NCBI GenBank assembly: GCA_030533315.1
Contig: JAUNJL010000039.1
Coordinates: 1 to 12,759 of the forward strand
Direction: 5' to 3'
Source of the DNA: Eubacteriales bacterium
GTDB lineage: Bacteria; Bacillota_A; Clostridia; Lachnospirales; Lachnospiraceae
DNA length: 12,759 nt
Shown: one piece after another, positions 6,712 to 12,759 of the stretch
Layout: each line of letters starts with the position of its first letter
Position numbering within the stretch: the first letter of the stretch is position 1
Made by a program: the position numbers and the translations under genes
The notes under the pieces: generated by a model
Told to the model about the DNA's origin: nothing
Database searches by the model: none
What the model saw: only the letters and a program-made list of their open reading frames with translations

Positions 6712-7533
6712 TTATCCCTTTAAGCCGCTGAGGGCAAGTCCTTCCTTGAATCTTCCCTGCATAAAGACATAAAATAGAAAGGGCGGAAGGAAGTTGATCA
6801 CCGCACAGGCCATGGTCAGACCCACGTCTGTGTTGTACTGGGTCTTCATCATGGAGAGCGCCAAGGGAAGAGTCTTCATCTCCGGGGTGGTGCTGACCAC
6901 CAGGGGCCAGATGAAGTTGTTCCATGCGCCCACAAAGGTGAAAATGGAAAGAGAGAGGATGGAAGTCTTTGTCATTGGCAAAATGACCTTGAAAAATATT
7001 TTGATGTTCCCGCATCCGTCCAGCTTTGCCGCACTGACCAGATCCTGAGGTACGGCAAGGATCGCCTGTCTCATGATAAAGACGCCGAAGGCGGTGGGCA
7101 GGGGGAGGATCAGCGCCCGGTAGGTGTTCAGCCACCCCAGCCCCTTTGCGATCAGGAACAGGGGGACGATGATCACCTCCGACGGCACCAGCATGGTGAG
7201 CACAATGAGGAGGAACAGCTTTTCTCTTCCCCGAAAGTTCATTTTTGCAAAGGCGTATCCTGCCAGTGAGCAAACGGCGATGGAGAGCAGGACGCCGGCT
7301 GCCGCCACAAAAATGCTGTTGAAGATGTACCGTGAAAATCCGGTGACGGCAAAGATTTTTTCATACTGCATCAGCGTCATGTCCTTCAGGGAAAAGCTTA
7401 GGTCATATGCGTTGATGGTGGAGCGGAAGGACATAAAAAACATGTAGAGAAAGGGAAAGACGCTTACTCCGGCCACCATCAGGAGACCGATGTTTGCGGC
7501 TGCACCTTTGATTGCTTTTTTGATCATTTTCAC
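6712..7533 (-). CDS. ABC transporter permease, MalG-like (CUT1)
   Basis: Second membrane subunit of the minus-strand importer, 273 residues. A basic start (MKMIKKAIKG) is followed by a helix (IGLLMVAGVSVFPFLYMFFM) and about five more. The EAA loop is at about residues 165-186 (LVSAAKLDGCGNIKIFFKVI, then LP), in which the glutamate of EAA is replaced by serine while DG is kept. GAWNNFIWPLVV is the MalG-type segment after it. The C-terminus GRFKEGLALSGLKG is typical for this subunit. The start codon at 7533-7531 is GTG, with GGAGG five bases upstream; an in-frame ATG two codons later would sit 11 bases from the same site, so GTG is favoured. It begins 15 bases after the preceding permease stop and is the last gene of the operon. 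No ATPase follows. Confidence 0.92.
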   Translation of the reverse strand: MKMIKKAIKGAAANIGLLMVAGVSVFPFLYMFFMSFRSTINAYDLSFSLKDMTLMQYEKIFAVTGFSRYIFNSIFVAAAGVLLSIAVCSLAGYAFAKMNFRGREKLFLLIVLTMLVPSEVIIVPLFLIAKGLGWLNTYRALILPLPTAFGVFIMRQAILAVPQDLVSAAKLDGCGNIKIFFKVILPMTKTSILSLSIFTFVGAWNNFIWPLVVSTTPEMKTLPLALSMMKTQYNTDVGLTMACAVINFLPPFLFYVFMQGRFKEGLALSGLKG

Positions 7534-7548
7534 TGTTTCCTCCTTCTG

Positions 7549-8436
7549 CTAAATTTCTGAAAAACGTCTGTCCATCACTTTTCTTTGACAGACCGCAACG
7601 ACGAAGATCACTGCGAACAGGGCGTTGGAAATAGCCATTGCGTATCCTGCCTTCCCGCTGGAAAAGCAGGTGTTGTAAATATAAAGGGTCAGAGTCATGG
7701 TGCCGTTGTTGGGACCGCCTCCCGTCAGGCTGAAGATCAGGTCAAAGCAGCGAATGGCGTTTGACAGTGACAAAAACACACAGAGGAGGATGGTGGGGCG
7801 CATCAGGGGAAGGGTGATGCTGGAAAAGCATCGGTATGTCCCGGCGCCGTCCACCCTTGCTGCCTCGTAGAAGTTTTGGGAGATTCCCATCAGCCCGGAG
7901 GAATAGATCACCACGAAGTATCCGGTATATTTCCAGACGGCGATCAGCCCGACGGTGAGCAGGGCGCTTTTTGTGCTGCCTAAAAGCATGGAGGGGCTGA
8001 TGCCAAAGATCCCGAAGATGGATTCCACGGCCGGGAGCCTGCCGTTTAAGAGCTCCCGCCAAACCACCCCGGCCACGGAATCTGCACAGATCACCGGGAT
8101 AAATACCATGGCATTTGCCAGCTTTCCCAGGAGACGATGTCTGTTCGCATGGAGAAATACCGATAAAAGGAGGGCGGATATCGTCTGTGTTGGTACGATG
8201 ATGGCCATGAGCTTCAGGGTGTTTTTTAAGGCTTTCACGAATTTTACATCGGAAAAAAGCCGTTGATAATTGTCCAACCCTTTGAATACCGGATCGGTCA
8301 TGATGTTGTATTTTGTAAATCCAAGGATCAAGGACAGAAGCATGGATCCCAGGACGAACACGCCCAGGATCATCCCTATGGGTAAAATATAGCCGTAGGG
8401 AGCCAGCTGCTTTTGTCTCTTTTTTATTCTTTTCAT
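7549..8436 (-). CDS. ABC transporter permease, MalF-like (CUT1)
   Basis: First membrane subunit of the minus-strand importer. I choose the ATG at 8436 (MKRIKKRQKQLAPYGYILPIG), giving 295 residues. A longer reading frame upstream exists, but it runs through a terminator hairpin and low-complexity intergenic sequence and has no family-like residues. The ribosome binding site is weak (AGGG about 11 bases upstream), unlike the strong sites of its neighbours. About six transmembrane segments are visible. The EAA loop is canonical: YEAARVDGAGTYRCFSSITL, then P, at about 190-210. SLTGGGPNNGTMTLTLYIY is the MalF-type signature. It follows the binding-protein gene by about 234 bases containing a terminator-like hairpin, so its expression is probably set well below that of the binding protein. 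Confidence 0.9.
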   Translation of the reverse strand: MKRIKKRQKQLAPYGYILPIGMILGVFVLGSMLLSLILGFTKYNIMTDPVFKGLDNYQRLFSDVKFVKALKNTLKLMAIIVPTQTISALLLSVFLHANRHRLLGKLANAMVFIPVICADSVAGVVWRELLNGRLPAVESIFGIFGISPSMLLGSTKSALLTVGLIAVWKYTGYFVVIYSSGLMGISQNFYEAARVDGAGTYRCFSSITLPLMRPTILLCVFLSLSNAIRCFDLIFSLTGGGPNNGTMTLTLYIYNTCFSSGKAGYAMAISNALFAVIFVVAVCQRKVMDRRFSEI

Positions 8437-8670
8437 ACGGTTCGTTTCCCTTCTGTACTTTTTATCAGCCCAGACAAAGGGGCGGCACATGTAAAAATGC
8501 CCGCTGAAGCAGCGGGCATTTTTCAGGCAGCCGGATCCTTGATCTCTGGGGAGGCAAGCCGGGCAGCAGCGCCTGTACAGGCACCCGGCAGCAGCCGCAG
8601 GAGCCAAAGGCTCCGCTGCTCTGTCATGATGCAGGCGGGGCGCCGTTTCATCTGCGGCAGGGTTTTTGCC
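8437..8670. other. Structured intercistronic region of the second transporter operon
   Basis: No coding sequence is supported in these 234 bases. In minus-strand order after the binding-protein stop there are GGAGCC-TTT-GGCTCC (8614-8600), then an outer GCCGGG/CCCGGC pair (8558-8563 with 8584-8589) enclosing the perfect 12-base palindrome GCCTGTACAGGC (8571-8582), then a strong terminator hairpin (separate entry). The segment GGCAGCAGC occurs twice (8562-8570, 8587-8595). This is more structure than a passive spacer needs. Confidence 0.5.
8493..8523 (-). terminator. Intrinsic terminator/attenuator between binding-protein and permease genes
   Basis: AAAAATGCCCGCT (8493-8505) and AGCGGGCATTTTT (8511-8523) form a perfect 13-pair stem with a five-base loop. 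Read on the minus strand it is a GC-rich stem ending in TTTTT, the classic Rho-independent form, and the flanking A and T runs make it symmetric. It lies 57 bases upstream of the permease start. Partial termination here would give far more binding protein than permease, a common arrangement in sugar ABC operons. Confidence 0.82.
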
Positions 8671-9954
8671 TTATTCCCGCTCTGCCCAATAATCCTCTAA
8701 AAGGCCGTTGGCATAGTCCTCGGCCTCCGCCAGGGCCTCCTCCACGGTCATTTCGCCGGACATGGCGCCCTGGAAGTCTGCGGCAAGCTGGGTCAGGATA
8801 TCCACGCCGCAGGGGCCTACCTGAAGGCCGTGCCACTGGTCCTTATCCTCCGTGTAGATGCGCTCCATCTTTTCGTCTCCCGCATAGGGCTCGCTGACTG
8901 TCAGTGCGGCTCCCGGGCATTTCGCATGGTACTGCTCCATGAACTCTGCTCCGGTTACGTATTTGATGAAGTCCATAGCCAGCTCTTTATCCTCAGCCGC
9001 TGACATCAGGGTGAGGCAGTCTGTGGCTCCGAAGGTTCCAAAGTCCTTGTTCTTCAGAGAGGTCACATAATCCCAATTCAGGTCTGGATAGTTTTCTGCA
9101 AAAAGTGTCTCGTCAACCTGAGAGGAGCGGTAAACGCCAAAGGCAGCGTTCCCCTGGGCAAACACGTTGGAAAACGCCTCCGACCATGACATGGACATAA
9201 AATCAGGATTCATGTACTGTGACAGATCCTTGATCCAGGTGAGGGCCTCCTGTCCAGCCTCGTCGGCAAAAGCAGCCTTTTTCAGGTCGTCCGTGTAGAT
9301 CTGTCCCCCGTTCTGCCAGAGGGCGCTGTAATAATAGGCGTTCAAAATCTGCATGGGGCCCACGTCGCTGGTGCTCATGCCTGCCGCATATCCATATCTG
9401 TCGATCTCGCCGTCACCATCGGTGTCCTGCTGTGCCTTCTCGCAGATCCTCAGCAGGTCCTCCCAGGTCTGTGGCGGGGTCTCCTGGAGCTCATCCAGAA
9501 TGTCCACGTTGTAGTACAGGATAAAGGGAACGCCTGTTACCAGCGGCCAGCCATACTGGCCGTCCATCATGTAGCCGTTGCTCAGATACTTGTATTCCTC
9601 GCTGTCTTCTTCCTGCACATACTCCGACATATCCTCCACGACTCCCGCATCGATGTAGGTGGGGAACATTTCGTTGTACATATACCCTACATCAGGGCCT
9701 GTACCGGCGTTCAGGGCTGTCGTATAAGTCTCCTCATAGTTGCTCCAGGGAACGATGGTGATGTTTACGGTACAATCCTTCTCCTTTTCCCATTCCTCCA
9801 GCAAGGGCTTCCAGCTGTTTACAGTGTCGTCGTCCAGGGGGGGGAGCCACACCTCCAAGGTTTTTGCCTCAGCCTTCACAGAAACTCCGTTTCCTACCAG
9901 CATAGGCGCTGCAACCGCCAGCGCCAGCGCCGCACTCCATAATCTCTTGTTCAT
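8671..9954 (-). CDS. ABC transporter, sugar solute-binding protein (CUT1, family 1)
   Basis: Extracellular binding component of the second importer, 427 residues. The Sec signal peptide has a basic MNKR, a hydrophobic core (LWSAALALAVAAPMLV) and a cleavage site VKA|E after residue 28. No lipobox cysteine is present. The mature chain starts with KTLEVWLPP and shows the family-1 pattern YEETYTTALNAGTGPDVGYM (residues about 73-92), in which the G.GPDV segment follows the first domain strands. DTDGDGEID at 177-185 is an EF-hand-like DxDxDGxxD calcium loop. The C-terminal half (AMDFIKYVTGAEFMEQY) is typical of this fold. The start is fixed by GGAGGT six bases upstream. It is the first gene of the operon and has its own promoter. 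The ligand is unknown; it differs strongly from the first binding protein, so the two importers probably serve different substrates. Confidence 0.9.
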   Translation of the reverse strand: MNKRLWSAALALAVAAPMLVGNGVSVKAEAKTLEVWLPPLDDDTVNSWKPLLEEWEKEKDCTVNITIVPWSNYEETYTTALNAGTGPDVGYMYNEMFPTYIDAGVVEDMSEYVQEEDSEEYKYLSNGYMMDGQYGWPLVTGVPFILYYNVDILDELQETPPQTWEDLLRICEKAQQDTDGDGEIDRYGYAAGMSTSDVGPMQILNAYYYSALWQNGGQIYTDDLKKAAFADEAGQEALTWIKDLSQYMNPDFMSMSWSEAFSNVFAQGNAAFGVYRSSQVDETLFAENYPDLNWDYVTSLKNKDFGTFGATDCLTLMSAAEDKELAMDFIKYVTGAEFMEQYHAKCPGAALTVSEPYAGDEKMERIYTEDKDQWHGLQVGPCGVDILTQLAADFQGAMSGEMTVEEALAEAEDYANGLLEDYWAERE

Positions 9955-9987
9955 TTGGGAACCTCCATATATAGATATTTTCTACAA

Positions 9988-10016
9988 ATGATAACATTTT
10001 TTTTATAAATACACAA
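9988..10016 (-). promoter_or_regulatory. Probable promoter of the second transporter operon
   Basis: On the minus strand the -35 candidate TTGTGT (10016-10011) and the extended -10 TGT-TATCAT (ending at 9988) are separated by 17 bases in an AT-rich tract. Transcription would start near 9980, about 26 bases before the ATG, with GGAGGT in between. A second copy of ATGATAAC lies at 10027-10034, 39 bases from the one over the -10 (9988-9995). Confidence 0.5.
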
Positions 10017-10224
10017 ATATTTTTTTATGATAACGTGTATTTATTGTTTTTATGTGCCGTTTTTCGCAGGTGTTTTGTGAACAATGAGGGCTTTACGGTG
10101 TATGGAAAGCCTGTCAGAGATTGATGAAGAAATGGGGATCTGAAAGAAGGTGTTTTTCTGTAAAGAGAGGAATAGATTTTGTTAAGGAGCTAGATTTGGA
10201 CTTGAGATGAGCATTATATATGGG

Positions 10225-10257
10225 CCCTGTTCCGAGGGAGAGAGGGTCGGAACAGGG
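10225..10257. repeat. 11-bp perfect inverted repeat downstream of the glycerate kinase gene
   Basis: CCCTGTTCCGA (10225-10235) and TCGGAACAGGG (10247-10257) flank an 11-base purine-rich spacer. As RNA from the minus strand it would be a stable stem 33 bases past the glycerate kinase stop, probably its transcript end, but no T-run follows. Alternatively it is a DNA operator, because a TATAAT on the minus strand lies just beyond it. Terminator is the simpler reading. Confidence 0.6.
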
Positions 10258-10289
10258 TGCTATGAGAGAAATGAGGGATATACTTGGTT

Positions 10290-11411
10290 TCACAGGAGGC
10301 GGAAAACCTGCTCCACGGTCTGGGAAATATTTCGGCGGGCAGTGTCAGGTTTCATAGCTTCGCTCAGTGTGGTGATGCCTCTGATGACGGGGAAGAAGGC
10401 GTCAATGCCTGCGGTGTTGCAGGCGACAGCGTCGTCGGTGACACTTCCGGCGAATGCCAGCACAACGGCGCCATGTTTTTTTGCAAGTCTTGCAACTCCC
10501 ATAGGAGCTTTTCCCATGGCTGTCTGTGCGTCTAGGCGGCCTTCCCCAGTGACGACCACGTCTGCTGAAATAAATTCTTTCTCGAGGCCAACGATTTCCA
10601 TAATCAGGTCGATCCCGGGTGTCAGGATGGAAGGAAGGAAGGTAAGGAACGCAAACCCGAGTCCTCCAGCTGCGCCTGCCCCTGGAAGGAGTGAGGTATG
10701 ACGGTTGGAAAAAGCTTCTGCGATTTCAGCGAAATGACGCATGGATTGGTCGATGGTATCCTTCATGCCCTCTGTTACGCCTTTTTGGGGGCCGTAGACA
10801 TAGGTGGCTCCCTGTTTTCCACAAAGAGGATTTGTTACATCACATGCGATCTGAAAATGGCAGGAGGCCAGGCGGGGATCGGCGCATTTGCCACAGATCC
10901 TTGCGATACGCCCCAGTGCTTGTGCGCCCTCTCCTGAATCTTCGCCATTTTTGTCAAGGAAAGAGTAGCCGAGTGCTTTTAACATGCCGATCCCGCCGTC
11001 ATTTGTGGCGCTTCCGCCGATCCCTATGATAAAGTTCCGGTATCCACGATCCAGGGCATCCAGTATCATCTCACCTACACCATAGGTAGAGGCACGGAGA
11101 GGATCTTTCTTGGTGACAAGTGTAAGTCCAGCTGCGGATGCCATTTCTATAACGGCGGTTCGTTCTTTGGTAAGATAGCCGTAATGACAGTGGACGGGGG
11201 CGCCCAGAGGTCCGGTTACAGTTAACTCGATGCGTTCACCGTTAAGTCCGTCGATCAGCGCATCGGTGGTACCCTCGCCGCCATCGGCAAGAGGTCTGAC
11301 GAGGACGTCTGCATTGGGCTTTGCGGAAAGAATGCCCGATTTCACTGCATTTCCCGCTTCCATGGAGCTTAAGCTCCCCTTAAAAGAATCGATCGCAACA
11401 ACAACCTTCAT
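10290..11411 (-). CDS. Glycerate 2-kinase (GarK/GlxK family)
   Basis: Phosphorylates D-glycerate with ATP, giving 2-phosphoglycerate in characterised GarK/GlxK enzymes, and so links glyoxylate/tartronate and sugar-diacid breakdown to glycolysis. Family motifs are all present: AIDSFKGSLSS at 6-16, RPLADGGEGT at 39-48, GIGGSATNDGGIGMLKALGY at 130-149, CDVTNPLCG at 190-198, GAGAAGGLGF at 244-253 and TGEGRLDAQT at 288-297. The chosen start (MKVVVAIDSFKGS) gives 373 residues, near the usual 375-385, and has GGAGGT five bases upstream. An upstream in-frame ATG would add 39 residues unlike the family. It is intact. It lies 128 bases downstream of the CdaR-type regulator on the same strand, with its own promoter in between, a pairing known for sugar-diacid/glycerate genes. 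Confidence 0.95.
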   Translation of the reverse strand: MKVVVAIDSFKGSLSSMEAGNAVKSGILSAKPNADVLVRPLADGGEGTTDALIDGLNGERIELTVTGPLGAPVHCHYGYLTKERTAVIEMASAAGLTLVTKKDPLRASTYGVGEMILDALDRGYRNFIIGIGGSATNDGGIGMLKALGYSFLDKNGEDSGEGAQALGRIARICGKCADPRLASCHFQIACDVTNPLCGKQGATYVYGPQKGVTEGMKDTIDQSMRHFAEIAEAFSNRHTSLLPGAGAAGGLGFAFLTFLPSILTPGIDLIMEIVGLEKEFISADVVVTGEGRLDAQTAMGKAPMGVARLAKKHGAVVLAFAGSVTDDAVACNTAGIDAFFPVIRGITTLSEAMKPDTARRNISQTVEQVFRLL

Positions 11412-11453
11412 ATGATACCTCCATGGGAAAAAGTATGAAACAAGCCTAAGGCA

Positions 11454-11482
11454 AGTATAGCAGTGATAGGATAGTTCGGAAA
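11454..11482 (-). promoter_or_regulatory. Probable promoter of the glycerate kinase gene
   Basis: On the minus strand the -10 is TATACT (11459-11454) and the -35 candidate is TTTCCG (11482-11477), separated by 17 bases. The -10 is a good match and the -35 is poor, as expected for an activated promoter. The TSS would be near 11447, about 36 bases upstream of the ATG. Confidence 0.5.
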
Positions 11483-11489
11483 TGTTCCG
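11477..11489. promoter_or_regulatory. Palindrome CGGAA-N3-TTCCG over the glycerate kinase -35, candidate operator
   Basis: CGGAA (11477-11481), three bases, TTCCG (11485-11489) form a perfect 5-3-5 dyad that overlaps the poor -35 box and extends upstream of it, a usual place for an activator to bind. The adjacent gene encodes a CdaR-family activator, which makes it the natural candidate. The site is seen; the partner is inferred. Confidence 0.4.
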
Positions 11490-11539
11490 TGTACTAAAAA
11501 AGGCAAAAAATAATGTCATCAAAAACAAGGACGGAAGTG

Positions 11540-12643
11540 CTAGTGTGTGGATTCAGAAGGAAGATCCAAAAGCCTGACCGCAAAGTATAGTTCGGCGCCA
11601 TCGCGAAAGCAGCGAGGATTTAGACCACAGAGTTTGTGGATACGATCCAGCTTGTACTGCAAAGTATTTTTGTGTATAAAAAGTACTTGGCTTGTTTTTG
11701 TCAGGGAGCAATCTGACTCAAAATAAGTCATCAGGAGGTGGATGTCTTCCGGAGACAATGCAGAGATCGTTTTCAGAAGGTATTCATCCCTTCCTTCGGA
11801 GCCTATGGAAGCGAGGAGGATCTCCAAGGTGAGTTCGTCAAAACAGCAGAAGGCGAGGCCCTTAGATATACTATGATTTAAAGCGATCCTGGCAGTGCGG
11901 AAAAGGGAGATGGTTTGAAAAAGAGAACCACGACTTCCTGAACCGGCATACAGGAAAGGACAATGTTTGTTCAGGTATGTTGCAAATTTGTTAGATATAC
12001 CTTGGTATGTGGGTTCATCTAGCAGGGCAAAAAACTCATTTGGGTACTGATAACAGAAAACAGCGCCGCGCATGTCTTCAAAAAAGCGTTGTAATTTAAA
12101 TTCTGCTTCTGCCAATGTATCATGAGAAGAATGGGGCATGAATTTCAGGATAATGGATCTCTTAGGAGATCGTTTGTCAAGTCCCAGTTCTTCGACCAGG
12201 GTGTCTAACACTTTTGGATTTTTGGGCAGATCGGTCGATAAGGAAGTCAATAAATAGTGCTTTTTTTCAGAGCGTGACCGTGAAATAGAGTTTAAATCTC
12301 GTTCTCTGAGGATCAATTTGGTGATTTTTTCTGCAAGCTGTGCATAAATGCGGACACTGTCTGGTATGCCTGTTATTCCGATCACTGCAACGATACGTTC
12401 GCTGTAAAAAACAGGGACGTTGACTCCTGGTCTGGCTCCATGGAAGGAATCAGGATTGAAGACCTCGACAGGAGCCTGTGTGTGAAGGACCTCAACGGCC
12501 GCTTCGTGATAATTTCCAATGCGGGATGGGATCGTACTGGCCAGGATATGTCCTGTCTCATCAATAAAATTTATGTCATGTCTACATACATCTTTTACTG
12601 CCTCCACGATCTGTTGAGCAGTTCTTTGGGGGATTGTATTCAT
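11540..12643 (-). CDS. cdaR: CdaR-family transcriptional regulator (sugar diacid recognition + PucR-type HTH)
   Basis: A cytoplasmic DNA-binding regulator; in Enterobacteria CdaR activates glucarate, galactarate and glycerate genes in response to these acids. Residues about 3-135 look like the sugar-diacid recognition domain (QQIVEAVKDVCRHDINFID, then GHILASTIPSRIGNYHEAA, FHGARPGVNVPVFY and GIPDSVRIYAQLAEKITKLI). The middle (about 160-290) is the variable linker domain. The C-terminus has the PucR-type helix-turn-helix at about 310-360 (LTKTSQVLFIHKNTLQYKLD, then RIHKLCGLNPRCFRDGAELY). I start at 12643 (MNTIPQRTAQQI, 367 residues, AGGAAGAG upstream); a frame opening at 12703 would add 20 residues, has no ribosome binding site and starts unlike the family. 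It is followed on the same strand by glycerate kinase, its likely target. The symbol denotes the family, since the effector is not proven. Confidence 0.9.
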   Translation of the reverse strand: MNTIPQRTAQQIVEAVKDVCRHDINFIDETGHILASTIPSRIGNYHEAAVEVLHTQAPVEVFNPDSFHGARPGVNVPVFYSERIVAVIGITGIPDSVRIYAQLAEKITKLILRERDLNSISRSRSEKKHYLLTSLSTDLPKNPKVLDTLVEELGLDKRSPKRSIILKFMPHSSHDTLAEAEFKLQRFFEDMRGAVFCYQYPNEFFALLDEPTYQGISNKFATYLNKHCPFLYAGSGSRGSLFQTISLFRTARIALNHSISKGLAFCCFDELTLEILLASIGSEGRDEYLLKTISALSPEDIHLLMTYFESDCSLTKTSQVLFIHKNTLQYKLDRIHKLCGLNPRCFRDGAELYFAVRLLDLPSESTH

Positions 12644-12759
12644 CTCGTCTCTTCCTTCCATCTGTCTTCTTGCGGCAGTATAAATTTCGCAAGGGCCATC
12701 CATTTTTTACCGTGTGCCAAATTTATTTTTACAAAGGTGGCGTTGGGTGCCAGGAACAA

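Larger units (their letters stand above)
9955..10289. other. Intergenic region between second transporter operon and glycerate kinase gene
   Basis: 335 bases without a supported gene. The left 80 bases are very AT-rich and hold the transporter promoter and the ATGATAAC repeats. The middle (about 10080-10200) shows nothing I recognise. The right end holds an 11-pair inverted repeat (separate entry) and, next to it on the minus strand, a perfect TATAAT (10218-10213) that could be a second, distal -10 for the transporter operon. Confidence 0.45.

Noticed and set aside
8437..8607. N-terminal extension of the minus-strand MalF-like permease
   Set aside because: It reads through the terminator hairpin, has no family-like residues, and the ATG at 8436 gives a normal permease N-terminus.
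9400..9426. Dockerin domain suggested by DTDGDGEID
   Set aside because: Dockerins need two such repeats with flanking helices; here there is one loop inside a binding-protein fold.
10207..10701. 164-codon plus-strand frame over the end of the glycerate kinase gene
   Set aside because: It is antisense to conserved kinase motifs, is low-complexity in residues, and has no family match.
11412..11528. 39-residue N-terminal extension of the glycerate kinase
   Set aside because: The family begins at MKVVVAIDSFKGS; GGAGGT stands directly before that ATG, and the promoter and dyad lie within the extension.
1..12759. CRISPR array, insertion sequence, phage or toxin-antitoxin system
   Set aside because: I saw no regularly spaced repeats, transposase or integrase motifs, or small paired genes on either strand.

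Overview
The window looks like chromosomal DNA of a mid-GC Firmicute, most likely a gut Clostridia/Lachnospiraceae-type bacterium. The evidence is strong AGGAGG ribosome binding sites, short AT-rich promoters, two carbohydrate-type (CUT1) ABC importers with no ATPase gene beside them, a YtcJ-type amidohydrolase, a CdaR-family regulator next to a glycerate kinase, and a relic of a sodium:alanine symporter. This assignment is inference from content and style; there is no rRNA or marker gene. I see no insertion sequence, CRISPR array, tRNA, rRNA or phage gene.

Layout. (1) 14-4358, plus strand: solute-binding protein, two permeases that overlap by 4 bases, and a Gfo/Idh/MocA dehydrogenase. This is a sugar or polyol uptake and oxidation operon, closed by an intrinsic terminator at 4384-4418. 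Its promoter lies left of the window. (2) 4359-5010: terminators, an antisense fragment of an AGCS (sodium:alanine) symporter, unassigned sequence, and a promoter for the next gene. (3) 5011-6600, plus strand: a 529-residue amidohydrolase of the YtcJ group, apparently monocistronic. (4) 6601-6711: stacked inverted repeats between convergent genes. (5) 9954-6712, minus strand: a second CUT1 operon (solute-binding protein, permease, permease) with a near-perfect terminator/attenuator hairpin between the binding-protein and first permease genes. (6) 9955-10289: promoter of that operon and a 33-base inverted repeat beyond the end of the glycerate kinase gene. (7) 11411-10290, minus strand: glycerate 2-kinase. 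(8) 12643-11540, minus strand: CdaR-family sugar-diacid-type regulator.

How they may work together. The first operon should import a carbohydrate or polyol that the NAD(P)-dependent Gfo/Idh/MocA enzyme then oxidises or epimerises. The second importer and the convergent amidohydrolase are neighbours but not co-transcribed, so a shared substrate is only a guess. The CdaR-type regulator probably senses a sugar acid or glycerate and controls the glycerate kinase, which feeds 2-phosphoglycerate into glycolysis. Both importers would need an ATPase encoded elsewhere (MsmX/UgpC type).

I did not find a convincing new defence or mobile system. The less ordinary items are the parallel hairpins between binding-protein and permease genes in both operons, the two binding proteins without a lipobox cysteine, the symporter relic, and TTCCG-containing palindromes flanking the glycerate kinase gene that could be operators.
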